DNA of 64,000 nt from Buxus sempervirens (taxonomy: Eukaryota; Streptophyta; Magnoliopsida; Buxales; Buxaceae), in contig OX387193.1 in NCBI GenBank assembly GCA_947561395.2, forward strand, positions 3,844,001-3,908,000. Reading direction: 5' to 3'. Shown here in pieces: positions 31,940 through 43,082 of the stretch. The stretch's first letter is position 1; each line of letters begins with the position of its first letter. The position numbers were made by a program, and so were the translations under genes. The notes beneath the pieces were generated by a model. It saw only the letters and a program-made list of their open reading frames with translations, ran no database searches and was not told the DNA's origin.

Positions 31940-34744
31940 TCAATCCCTATCGCCTCTACCTCGCCGTCGCTGCCGGATGAAAAAGTGATCTGAGAAGCGC
32001 TGACTAGCAGGAGATGAAGGCTCACCAAGCGAGGATGGACCAGCAGGAGCCACCGGGTCTGCAGGAGGCGCAGGATAGGTAGAAGAGGCTGAAGCTGGAG
32101 CGGGATCACCCCGGGTCAGGTCCATGAAGCATGAAACTGAAGAGTCTGTCGCCAAGGGAACCAGCTCCAGAACCCGAGATTCCTCGACCGGAGGAGATGG
32201 ATCTGCTATGCCGGGAACATCATCCTCTCTCATAGGCTCGGCCACCTCTGGATCTGCTACGCCGGGAACATCCTCTGCTCTCGTAGGTCCGACCGCCTCA
32301 TAAACCACAGGAATCTCCGATCCACCCTCCGCTGGCTCAAGAGCAGTCTCCGGCTCAGATGAAGGAGCAGTCTCAGATATAGGCGCGGCCTCGGGCATCT
32401 CGGCCGACTCAGGAACTACACCAGCAGAAGTAGCCTCGGCCGCCACCTCGCTCTCTCTCTCCGGGATCTCTATATCTCCTAAAGAGAAGGACAAAGTGCG
32501 GGAACTGGATGGTGAAGCCGCCACATCCTCCTGAAAGGCAAAAACAGATTGATCAGAAGCAGAAAAGATAAAATAAAATACAGAAACTGGAAAAGACAGA
32601 CCTGAGCTCCTGAAGGTCCCGCCTGACCCTGGGCACTGGCCAACTGAGCCCGCAAGTCAGCAATGAGAGCGGCCTGCCCAGTAATGATGACATCGCTCTC
32701 AGCAATGGCGGCGTCCCTCTCAGCCAGCTGGCGCTCCAGATCCGCGTATCGAGCCCGGACCTCCTCCAGCTGTGCCTCCTGAAATGAGATAAGAAAAGAA
32801 AAGATATCAGTAAATAAGAAAGGAAGACTAAAAGACTGCATAAGGAAAGGAGGTTCATACCGTGGTGTCATAGAGGCGGATCACTACCCCCCCTATCTCA
32901 GTAACTCCACCTCGAACGGGCATGGGCTGCATCAGACAACCCACTGAGACCTGCCCGAACCAGGTATCATAGTCACCATCAACTAGAAGGCCATCTCCTG
33001 CCTCCCACTCGCCGAAATGGGCAGGGTCGAATGGACCAGGAAGGATGAAAGGGGCTGTAGCTGGAGGAGCCACTGGGATCCGGAGCTCGCCAGTATGCTG
33101 GAAGAAAAATCGCTCGCCGAGGTACCATATACTACCCAACTGCCCAATGAAGAATGGGTACCTCTGGCGCCGCTGATCCAGGGCGAAAGCGTCATCCACG
33201 AAGGGCTGAAAAGCCAGCTCGTCATGCAAGCCGTCAAGACGGGGGACAGATAGCTGAGAGTGAACAAAGAAGAATATCAGAATCTGATAAAAAGGAGAAA
33301 AGGAAATGAAGAAAAGAGAGACGGGAAAAATGCTTACCTCTCTCCTGAAGGTCCTGTCCAGGTGAGCCCTGGCCGACCTAGGGCGACTCTTCTCTGAGTC
33401 ACGCCTAATCTGATTCCACCGGCGGGCCAAGGGAAATGTCCCCTCAGACAAAGTGGAGGTAGGGCGAAAGTGGGCCACATAGACCCGAGCAAAGAACTGA
33501 AAAGAAAAAAAAAGAAGAGAAAAAAAAAAAAGAAAAAAAGAGGTTAAGCAGAAAAAAGAAGAGAAAAAAAAAAGAAAAAAAGAGAAAAGAAAGGAAAGGA
33601 AGAAGAAAAGAATTCATACCTGCAGAAAGGGCCAGAAAAATCTGCAACCTACCCCGGCTCCCCTGGGAGAAGACAAGCCGGAGACCACTCGTCGAAGGCC
33701 AGCTAGCAAGGTGCCATAGACAAGCTGGCCCCAAGCGTAGTCCCTCGCTCGGTGCAAATCCCGGAGAAGACTCAGGAAATGGGGGCTGACTGAAGTAGTA
33801 TCCTCCAAGCAGAAGCAGGAGCCCATCATCAGAAGAAAGAGAAACCGGAAAGCTATCGGGAAGCTGGGATGATCCGCTGCTAGGGTACTGAATCCCCTCT
33901 CTATAAAAGCCTTCCTCAACCAGGTCCGGGAAATACGAGTGATCCTGCTCCGATCCCACGCCTCCACGGGCATCTCATCATATCCTAACAGCTCGGCAAT
34001 CTCCAAGTCCGCCGGCCGATCCATCTCAGTGATGACATCTCCAGTCATCCTGACCCCGGTAATGAGAGCAAAGTCGGAGGGTCGAATGCCTATCTCCACA
34101 TCAGGCAGGTGAAAGCTCAGGGTCTCCGGGAAAAAGCGCTCCAATAAAGCCAAGATCAAAGGCCAATCCTGACGAACGCCGGTGATAGTGATAAAAGGGC
34201 CAAATCCAAAACGGCCCATCTCTCGGCGCAGAGAAGACGAGCAAGCCCCTACAACATCAGCAAAAAGGGCCCAGCTCCCTCGGAAATGAGAAGAAGGATA
34301 TCTAAGGGGGATGTCTGCCCTGACGCCTGCCGAAGGATGCGTCGTCAAACTACTAAGAAGAGAGGTATCCCGGATCTGATCTGCTATCTCTGCAGGAATG
34401 GCGACGCGAGTCGCCCGGGCTCCTGCCCTACCTCTACGACGGGCTCCCCTACGCTCACGGACCTCACCAGCAGGCTAGAAAGGCGAATAATAAGGGTTTA
34501 AAGTTGAATGCGATAAAAGAAAGGCCGGATGTTAAAAAGGAAAAGGGAATACCTCTGGAATCGACTCCAGCGAATCCCCAGACGCCCCAGAGTCTGAATC
34601 TGAAAGCTCCAGACCACTGGGAGAAGAAGGCTCAGGGTCTGGCTCGGCCCTAGAGGAAGAAGCCACATCGGCCGGATCCCTCCGAACCCTCGAAGATGAA
34701 GGCTCATCTGCGGGACCCCGAGAAGCGCGACGTGTACGGGCCAT
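31940..34744 (-). CDS. Antisense gene B: plant mobile domain (PMD) protein
   Basis: Six exons on the minus strand, all GT-AG and all phase 0: 34744-34553, 34474-33620, 33496-33338, 33253-32861, 32778-32602, 32530-31940; 788 residues in total. The N-terminus is Arg/Ser/Pro-rich. A PMD-like region spans about 155-480: FHLPDVEIGIRPSDFALITG (185-204), then the FLSLLRDL...YAWGQLVYGTLL block, then FFARVYVAHFRP. Exon 5 encodes a coiled coil (EVRARYADLERQLAERDA). The tail is acidic, Pro/Ser-rich and ends basic (RQRRRGRGDRD). PMD proteins such as MAIN/MAIL1 act in gene and transposon silencing and genome stability, and PMDs occur in several transposon families. All reading frames are intact, suggesting selection for function. 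A nuclear regulatory role is inferred. Confidence 0.78.
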
Positions 34745-36109
34745 CTACAAGACCAATTGCAGGGAGAAATTTATAATGTTTTATTGGAAATCATTTTATT
34801 CACTTTCAGTTAATTTTTCTTTAGACTAATCAATTCTACTTGATTTCCTTTTCTTTACTTCCTTATTATTATATATCCTTCTTATAAAAAAAAAAAAAAA
34901 GGGAAAGAGAAATTTTTTTTTGTTTTAGCAAGCTATTCAGGATTTTCAATTCATTTTCAAATTTAGAATTCTGATAAGTTTAATGACCGCCTAAAATCCC
35001 TAAAATATCAAATTTGTTCTACTTTCAGGCGTACTCAGGGCAAAGCAGCATTAAGGATGGTCAAGGCAGGAGCTGCCTATGCCTATATATGCTAGAGATG
35101 TTGGATGAAGCTTTTAAAAGTACAAGAACACATGCTCAAATTTAGTACAGTTGAACACAACGATTCGACATTACTAAGGCAAGCCTACAGGTTTTCAATC
35201 CAAGTAAAAATCAGGCATTGAGTTGCATTGGCTACAAATTGGAATAAGCCTGGAAGCATGAATAAGAGCAAACTGCATGCTACTTGAGATCGAGTAAGCC
35301 AAGAGTCATTTCAAGCATACAAAAGCATGTTCTTTGTAATGGGGTGAGCACGTCAAGTGTTGCATTGCCGCAGAAAAGAAATCCTCGGGTTGATGAAAAG
35401 CAAGTATTCAACAAAAAAATAATAATCAAATTGAACAAACAGGAGTATAGCAATCAAGAAAAAAAAACAAGCATGGTGAAATAAGGTTTCAGTTAAAGGT
35501 AAAACAATACAGGCCAAGGTCCAGTACAAACTGATTCAAGAAATGGGCAAGTACAAGGTTTGGGGATTTTATTCGGTTAGGAGCAAATTTGAAATCAAGA
35601 GTTCAGTTCAATCAATAATCAGAATTAAAATCATGCTAGGAACAAGCTCATTCAAGCAACAAACACATGCACAGATTTTCGGATCGCATATTTGCAAGAA
35701 AGAAATGTGTTCGGCCACCTACTTGTTCTGGTCGAAAAGAGAAGACCTTGCAATGTTTGTTTCGCCGGAGATTCAAGAGCAAACGATCACCAGCACCGAG
35801 GATGGGAGATGACTCAATATTGGTGGGCGCCCGTAAGTGAGAAACCACAAGCAGAATGGAGTGAGCTCTAGATGGAAGAGAGTCGCTACAACAGTCCACC
35901 GGAAGAGAGTGAAGAACCACCAGAAAAAGAAGACGTCGCCAGAAAGGATGAGCTCGCCGGAGGAAGAGTGATCTCACCGGAGGAGAAGAAGAGAAGACCG
36001 GAGCGAAACCACGGTCGCCAGAGGAAAAAGATGAGTTCGGGAGTTCGAGAGTTTTGCGAAGGCAGAGTGAGGAACCGCGGTCGCGGTCTCGGTTATATGA
36101 AACCTAGAA
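34745..36109 (-). other. Probable 5' region of antisense gene B
   Basis: No assignable gene. On the minus strand, 35800-36060 has the pyrimidine-rich look (CTCTTCCTCCGG) of a plant 5' UTR. The transcript of gene B may therefore start near 36.05 kb, with an intron before 34744. A small plus-strand frame at 35872-36135 (87 codons, highly charged) is probably the shadow of this. Confidence 0.35.
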
Positions 36110-36208
36110 AACCGCACACACAGAGCGGTTGGTAATAATATTGGTAAAAACCGCACATACAGCACGGTTGAAATTGAAAATGCTAAAAACCGCATGTTCA
36201 GTACGGTT
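36110..36208 (-). promoter_or_regulatory. Three AACCG-N11-CGGTT dyads upstream of antisense gene B
   Basis: Sites 36110-36130, 36149-36169 and 36188-36208, all 21 bp, with a 22-bp variant at 36073-36094. The asymmetric centre (NNCTGNRTRTG) reads on the minus strand in all three, in the direction of gene B. Confidence 0.85.
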
Positions 36209-36537
36209 GGCACCCAAAAATGAATTTTCAAAACTTTTTCAATCTCTCTCAAAGGATCTATGTCCAAGGCAGTTGTGAATTGCAAGAAACACCATCCTAC
36301 CAACTTTTGCTTTTAAAATTTGCTCAAATCTCACTTCATAGCCACGAGTGCTCCGTGAGAGGCGAGGAGAGGATTTGACCCTTAAGGTTAGGGACTTTTC
36401 ATCAAATCCTTGAAACAAATTCTTTTTCAAAAACCATATTGGAGTTCTTGCAGCTCATAATCAAATGGACATGATCCTGAGAGGTGCAATTTGCGGGTCT
36501 TTTGCTCTCCGCTGCCAATTGATTCCAATCACAGCGA

Positions 36538-36549
36538 AGAGGGGGCAGT
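36538..36549 (+). other. Polypurine tract of the 23.5-kb element
   Basis: gaagagggggcagt directly precedes the TG of the 3' LTR. It is the expected primer site for plus-strand DNA synthesis. Confidence 0.8.
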
Positions 36550-38960
36550 TGTAAACACCCCCAAATTGCACCCCAATATAAGAGATTAACTAAGAAGGGC
36601 TCCAAAGGTCTCATTTGAGCCTTGACATATGTCAAACTTTCAAAAACTTTCAAAAACAGTGCCAACCGCACTGTGTATGCGGTTTTTATAATTTCGGTGT
36701 AAACCGCTCTGTATGTGCGGTTGCAACCGCACAGACAGCACGGTTCAGGTCCTTGCTTGTCGCGCTGGCGACCACGTGGCTTCAAGAAGCTTCGGCCGTT
36801 AGGCCGCGTGTCCAGCACTCGATTAAAGCATAACTGAATTGAACCGTTCTGTATATGCGGTTTAGTCAATTTTGTATTAAACCGCACTTTGAGTGGCGGT
36901 TCTGTGGAAACCGCACTGAGTATACGGTTTTGGCTGTTTCAAGGCTTTGCGAAATGGCTCGATCTCTGAGCCTTATTTACGCATATTACCTCTCTCTCAG
37001 GGACTTGAACTCCCTATTTCACCCTCCGAAACTTGCTGAATTACACCAATTCATGCCTTGGAGGAGAATTGGAATAATCTAGAAGGCCTTTTTGGCCTAC
37101 CCTTGGGACTCTTCTACCCTTGACTTGGCCTATAAATAGAGAGGCCCTCCTCTTGCAAATGGCTGACAATCTGAAGCTTAGAAGCTCTGCAAGAAGAAGG
37201 AGAACCTCTGCTGGATTGGCTACTCAACTGCTCAAGCTACTAAGGTAAGGCCTATTTGAGATACTGCTTCCCTTTTACATTCTAGCAAAATCTCTCATCT
37301 TCTACCTTTCTGTAGTGTAAGGCCTGTGTGTATTCTTGCAACCCCAAACCCCTTCTAAAGTACCTGGGAATCCTCTCTAGCCGTAAAACGTGAAGAGAGA
37401 GCCTGGGGAAAAAGAAGGTGGAATGGATCCTCTAGGCTTAGAACCCTCAAATGATGAAAAGCATACTATATGGTTATTTTGAGCCCTTGAATGCTTCTCT
37501 GATTATTTTTATATTTGGAGAAGATGTGAATCCATGCTCTCTACAGCTATGGATTCTAACTTTCTCATAGAAATATGATTTTCCACATCTTTGCACCCAC
37601 TTTTCACTACTTTCATCAAATAGGCTAGATCTTGGATTTCCATATAAAATATGAAAAATCTGAGATCATTGGCCTTAGAATGAGTTTTTAGAAGTTCATG
37701 AGTTGTTTTTCATGATTTTAAATGGTTTTGGTCGAATCCACTTGCACACATACACTGATTTTGGCTTCTTATTCAAAGTTCTTCAAAAACAGGACAGATC
37801 TGTATCCTGTCTTGGAATGCTCATAACTTCATCCTCCGGATGAATTTTTGAGTGATTCCAAAGACATGTGATAGATTGGGAGGTCTATTTAATATCTGGA
37901 AATTTTCGTTCATTTCCATGTAGCCAATTTTTGACACCATCTCTTCAAAGTTTGTAGGACAGTTCAGCCCAGATTGCTGAACTTGTCGCTTTGATAGTGC
38001 ACTATTTGCTCGGTTTTAATCCGTTTCCTATGATTCCAATTTCTGAGTTTTCTTTAAGAAGTCTATTTTCATTTCCAACAAGTTTCAGCTGATTTCAATC
38101 TGATTTGTGCCTTGGGTGCTCAGTTGACTCAGAGGTGCTCGCTGGCATGGTCCAGAGCTAATCTGTGGTCTTCTAGGCCTGTTCAAGAGAGCACACAAGT
38201 CACATCCGGATAGAGATTGATGTGAGGTTTTTTTCTTTGGAAAGATGTCACTACATACTTCCTCCATACCAACTTTCAGGGATTTTTATTGAGCCAAACT
38301 CCATGAATAGAGCTTTGAAAATGCCTACTTAACACTTTTTCTGAGTTATAACAGCAAATTTCATATGTGGATTTCTCTCTCGTGTTGAATCGGATTGAGC
38401 TGAATTTTTTACTGTATACTCTACTATATACCAGTTTTCAAATGGCTTTGGTTTCATTTGATTTAGATTTAAACTGAATGAGTTATGGTTTATCAAAGCT
38501 TTCAAGCTCTTTTGACCGAATTTCTCCAGATTTGCCTTGGCTTGATTTTCTTCATTTTTACTTCGATTTCACTTCACTCATGAAGTTTTAGAAGTGATGA
38601 ATCCACAAAGAGAGTCTAAACTCATTAGACTTCTCATGTGGAATGGTCACACACATTGTGCTTGTTAAGCACCTTTTTGTTAATTTTACTAGCAAACAAT
38701 TTATAGCATAAGCAAGCATGTGGTAACCGTCTTAGACGGATGAGTGGGGGTGCCTAACACCTTCCCCCGCTCATAAATAATTCCCCGTACCCAATCTCTG
38801 GATTTTTCCATATATTAGAGCTACTTTGGCTCTATTTGGCTTTTATGAACCCGTTGGTGTCCATTCACACCCTTAAGATGGATGGTGGCGACTCTTATTC
38901 TTATCGATCCCCGCGTGACGATATAGGAGGTCATCATAGATGACATTTCCATGTCTCACA
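36550..38960 (+). repeat. 3' LTR of the 23.5-kb element
   Basis: 2411 bp, colinear with the 5' LTR with about six substitutions (for example GTAGAC/GTAAAC at the start and GGCTTTA/GGCTCTA near the end). Dyads recur at 36664-36929, the TATA box near 37130 and the U5 stem-loop at 38740-38774. Confidence 0.95.
36664..36929 (+). promoter_or_regulatory. Six AACCG-N11-CGGTT dyads in the 3' LTR
   Basis: Same six sites as in the 5' LTR, shifted by 21098 bp, with all half-sites conserved. Confidence 0.85.
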
Positions 38961-39018
38961 CATGTAATTAGAGCTTAAAACAAGTCAAAAATGCATAAAA
39001 ATTGACAAAACAGGCTTT

Positions 39019-39122
39019 GCCCGTATTTCCTTCACGGGCCCGTCACGCCCGAAAATTCTCTACGGTCAAGCGCGCCCGTGGAAACTATACGGTCACCGTT
39101 GGACTGTAGTGTATTTACGGTC
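39019..39122 (+). promoter_or_regulatory. Four 21-bp GCCCGT-N9-ACGGGC-type dyads in LTR copy 2
   Basis: Sites 39019-39039, 39047-39067, 39074-39094 and 39102-39122, each 21 bp. Half-sites vary (GCCCGA, GACTGT; ACGGTC) but the length is kept. They correspond to the cluster at 2005-2108 in copy 1. Confidence 0.8.
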
Positions 39123-40939
39123 ACTAAAGACACGTGCGAGTTTTGTCCTTCTATCGATTTCTGAGCTTTATCTTTAGTCCAATATATCTTTAAATGAGCG
39201 AATTAAGTATTTTATTCGCTGAAGCCACCTTGGTTGGCTATGGATGGGCATTATCTCTGTATTTCACTCTATCTTAAAGACCATGCCATATCCTTCTGGA
39301 CCAGCCTTGCCCCTGGGTGTGTCTATAAATAGAGGCTCTCTCCTCTAGCTAAGGGCCACAAAATTTTGAGTCCAAGGAATTCTAAGATGCTCCAAGAGAA
39401 GAGAAAGAACTCCTGCTGCATGCCTGCTCAATCCAGGTAAGTCCCCTATCCCTTTTTATTTTCTGTCTTCAATTCTAGAGGTAATAGAATCATCTCTATT
39501 GCTGTAGAATAAGGCCATATCTGTTTTCGTATTCCTAAACTTGTCTCTAAGTACCTCAAGAGTCTCTCTAGCCATAAAACGTGAAGAGAGAACTAGGGGA
39601 AAGGGGAACAGGTGGATCCCTAGAATAGAACTCCATATCTGTTTTTATTTTTTTCATAGAATAAGGCCTGTGATTGTGTTTGTATACCCAAACCTATCTC
39701 TAAGTACCTCAAGAGTCTCTCTAACCGTAAAACGTGAAGAAAGAACTAAGGGAAAGGGGAACAGGTGGATCCGTAGGGTAGACCCCCATATGCTCTAATT
39801 TGTGAGATGTGGCTATTTTGAATATCCTGATCATGTTTTAATGCTTTTTATGATATATCTAAATGAATAACATGAATCTATGATGTTTATAGCATGAGAT
39901 CCCTATTTTTCTAAAAATTGGATTTTTGCCACTTTTGCACCTACAGCACTGTTTTTGCGATTTTTGTGATTTTAGGCTATGATCTTGGATTTATCATGAT
40001 CAATATGATAGATCTGAATCCAAAAGCCTAAAAATAAATTCTAGGGTTTCATGATATGGTTTTTAAATTGTTTTTCACTTTTGAGATAAGACCCTACGGT
40101 CTAAATTCTCCCTTTTTGGTGTTTTTCATCAATGTGGATATTTTTGGTTTTGATTTTCAAATTTAATGTGAAATTTGGGCTTTATCTATGTCCTGGACTG
40201 TTCAAGTTAAATTTTGAAATATTTTATAAAAATCCTATTTTCTAGACTTCTAGAATTTAGCTTGAAGCCAGATTTTTGGATTTTTCACTTTAAATTGATT
40301 TTATTTGATTTTATCTCAATTTTGTTTTGATCATGAAACCCTAGGAATGGTATGATCATGTTTAATAGTTCTGGATCAATCAGACTATTCATATGAAAAA
40401 AACCATATATTTTTGCCTTTTTTGTGATTTTGTGTGATTTTTATAGCAAGCTTTTTCCTTTATTTTAAACATGAACAATACCTGGCAACTACCTTGTGTG
40501 GATGAATAGGGGTGCCTAACACCTTCCCCTGTTCATAACTTAATCCCCTTACCCATCTCTGGTTGTTTTTTTTAGGAGGGATATTTTGCCCTAAAATTTG
40601 CCTTTTGTGCTTATTTAATATTTTGGCGTCCATTCACACCTAAATTGAATGGTGGCGACTCTTTGTTTTATATAATCCCGTGTGATGATTGAGGAAATCA
40701 TTAAATTGATTTTTTCCCATGTCTCTGTGAGACATGGGAAAAAATCACCGGAGTGATCATCCCTCCGTCAACACACGGGCTCAACGCAAACATTGGGAGA
40801 GTCGCCACCATTCATGATTTTGGGGTGAGAATGGACACCAAAGAGTTCAAAATAAGCAAAAAGTGAAAAAAGAAGCATTCTAGGATAAAAATAATCGTAC
40901 TTGAAAATCAAATCCAGAGATGGGTAAGGGGATTAGATT

Positions 40940-40974
40940 ATGAATGGGGGAAGGTGTTAGGTACCCCCATTCAT
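40940..40974 (-). other. U5 stem-loop of LTR copy 3
   Basis: In LTR sense the arms are ATGAATGGGGG and CCCCCATTCAT, 11 of 11 Watson-Crick pairs, around loop tacctaacacctt. Confidence 0.8.
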
Positions 40975-42772
40975 CCACACGAAGTGGTTGCCAAGTGTAT
41001 GTTCATGCGAAAACAAAGTAAGAAAGCTTGCTAAAAATCATGAGAAACCTTGAAAAAGGTCAAATGTATGATATCTTCACCTGAGAATCCAAATGAATTT
41101 TGGGTTCTCCTTTTATGTCAATATCATTTCTGGAACATTAAAGAGGTGGAAATCAAAGCACAAGTTGCTCAAAACCCAGTTAAATCAAATCCGGGAAGTT
41201 TGGTAAAAAGTATGCCATTTGTCTTGCAATCATTCAAATACAATTTTAAATCAAATCAAACCAAATCCATTTGAAAGATTAGGGTAAATAAGAGTCTCAT
41301 GCAAAATTTTACTTCATTCCGATGAAAAATCTAGGAGTTATGCTCCTTTGAAGTTGCTGTAGGGGATTTTTAAAAGTAGTTAGTGGGCAACTTTGGAAAA
41401 TTGTCTAGAAAAATCCACTACACAAAAGTCCACGAAATTTGGTGTGATTGAAGTTTGTATGGCCATATTTCCATAGAAACTAGCCTCATACAAAAATCCC
41501 TTCGGATGTGCCTTCGGTGGTCTCCCGAACAGGCCCCGAAGATCACAGATTTACCCAGAAAAGTACAAATGAACAGTTCTGAGTAAATCGGCTACCAATA
41601 ATTCAAATGGGATCCAAAAATTATGAAACCAACTGGATTTGAAAATAGACTCAAAAAGGAGTACTCAGAAATAAAAACCACTCGAATCGGACTTAAAACG
41701 AACACATGGCGGTCCGTCGAAGTGACAAGTTCTGTATTTGAACCTGAACTGTCCACTTAACTTCGATAGAGAGGTGTCAAAAATCCGCTAGATGGAAATT
41801 CATGAAATTTCGTGGACATAAACTAGACAGCCTCACCTTTCCCATGGTTCTGGAATCGCCCCAAAATTCATCCGGATGATGAAGTTACGGGCGTCCGAAG
41901 TAAGGGTACAGGTGCTGTCAAGCTAAGCCACTTTTGAAGAAATCCAAATCCGAAAATTGACAAAAAGTGTGTGATTCGTGTGAGATGAATCCAAAACCTT
42001 TGAAAAACATTTTAAAACACTCCAGAATTTGATTGAGGCCATTTATTTGAGTTTTATCACAATAAATGCAATAAACCCCAAATATGAGCCTATCCCGCCA
42101 AAATAGTGATATGTATGTGCAAGTGTAAAAAACCAAACAAGATCAATACAACATGCATATAGATTCAACAAAATAGGTTCTAGCATAGCCTAGGGTTCCG
42201 TTCCATTATCGTTTCCCTCTGTTCTCTTTAAGATAATCAAGGGTACTTTGAATATGGAACGGTTTACAATCAATCAAAAAGGCCTTATGCTACATAGGTT
42301 CTAACACTAGGGTCAATCCCCAGTCTCGTTTCTCCTAGATCCGCCTTCACGTTTTACGGCTAGGGGAGTCTTGAGATACTTTGAGCCGGGGAAGGATTTC
42401 CACACATACAAACAAGGCTTTACACTACAGAAAGGTAGAAGAAGAGATCTAGATCTATGAATGTAAAGACAGAAAATAAAAAGAAAAGTTGAGGCTTACC
42501 TGAGTTCTGGAGGCGATTCCACAGCGGTTTTCTTCTTCTCTTGGAGTTCTTCTTTGCGAGAATTCAAAACAAGAGTTCAGTGCCCTTTGCTCAAGGAGGA
42601 GGCTCCTATTTATAGGCAAAGGTTAAGGTCATTGGTAGACACAACTTAATGTCTAGAACCCCTCCAACCTTAACCCTAAGGTCATTTCCGAGATTTCCCC
42701 TCATTTAATGAGGGACATGATGGTAAAAGTGAAAAGCTCTCGGAAAACCCTAATTTTGAGCAAACTTAAGGT

Positions 42773-42910
42773 ATCCGGTATGTCAGACCGGATAACAAAG
42801 GGCCTTAAGGTATCCGGTACATGGTACCGGATACACTAAGGCTCACATGTATCCGGTATGAGTATCCGGATACAGGAAGGAGTACTTGTATCCGGATTGA
42901 GTATCCGGAT
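42773..42910 (-). promoter_or_regulatory. Four ATCCGG-N9-CCGGAT dyads in LTR copy 3
   Basis: Sites 42773-42793, 42812-42832, 42851-42871 and 42890-42910. All are 21 bp and their starts are spaced exactly 39 bp apart. Confidence 0.88.
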
Positions 42911-43033
42911 ACAGGTAAAAGTTTATTTTCTTCAAATTCTGTGCTGGCTTTCCAGAAGATAATGATTTTTGATGATTGTTTGTGCAATTTGGGGTGTCTA
43001 CAGTCTCACATCCTTGTTGTCGGGGTTTCTTTG

Positions 43034-43082
43034 AATCACGCGCGCGCCGCCGCCGCCGTCCGTCCGGTCGGTCGTGGTGTGT
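43034..43082. repeat. GC-rich simple repeat
   Basis: cgcgcgcgccgccgccgccg followed by tccgtccggtcggtcg, inside the outer LTR. Confidence 0.7.

Larger units (their letters stand above)
15452..38960 (+). mobile_element. Intact 23.5-kb Tat-lineage Ty3/gypsy retrotransposon with two antisense genes
   Basis: Two 2411-bp LTRs (15452-17862 and 36550-38960) have TG...CA ends and a perfect target duplication catgt (15447-15451 and 38961-38965). By eye the LTRs differ at about six positions with no indels, so the insertion is young. Order: 5' LTR, PBS, 3.5-kb leader with a tandem array, gag-protease, RT/RNase H/archaeal-type RNase H/integrase, a spacer, two antisense genes, PPT, 3' LTR. The double RNase H defines the Tat clade. 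Tat elements are known to be large and to carry extra ORFs, some antisense. The frameshift, two antisense genes and dyad clusters are described separately. Confidence 0.95.
40726..43002 (-). mobile_element. Solo LTR of a third Tat family (LTR copy 3)
   Basis: 2277 bp, minus orientation, flanked by the perfect target duplication gtctc (40721-40725 and 43003-43007). It is inserted 3 bp before the end of LTR copy 2. The overall layout matches the other Tat LTRs: dyads 42773-42910, TATAAATA near 42605, the CTCTCT...AGAGAG-type motif near 42345, U5 stem-loop 40940-40974, PBS-like decamer near 40800. The sequence is clearly diverged, so it is a separate family. Confidence 0.92.
15402..43010 (+). 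mobile_element. Tat-type solo LTR (LTR copy 2), split by two insertions
   Basis: Pieces 15402-15451, 38966-40725 and 43008-43010 join to 1813 bp, about the length of copy 1, which it matches. Its own target duplication is tcctt (15397-15401 and 43011-43015). The 23.5-kb retrotransposon sits in its first 50 bp and LTR copy 3 in its last 3 bp (between gtctc and aca). The plus-strand TATA box is near 39322-39331. Confidence 0.93.

Noticed and set aside
34286..34501. Plus-strand frames opposite antisense gene B and opposite gag-pro
   Set aside because: Shadows of well-supported genes on the other strand; no domain, no conserved start.
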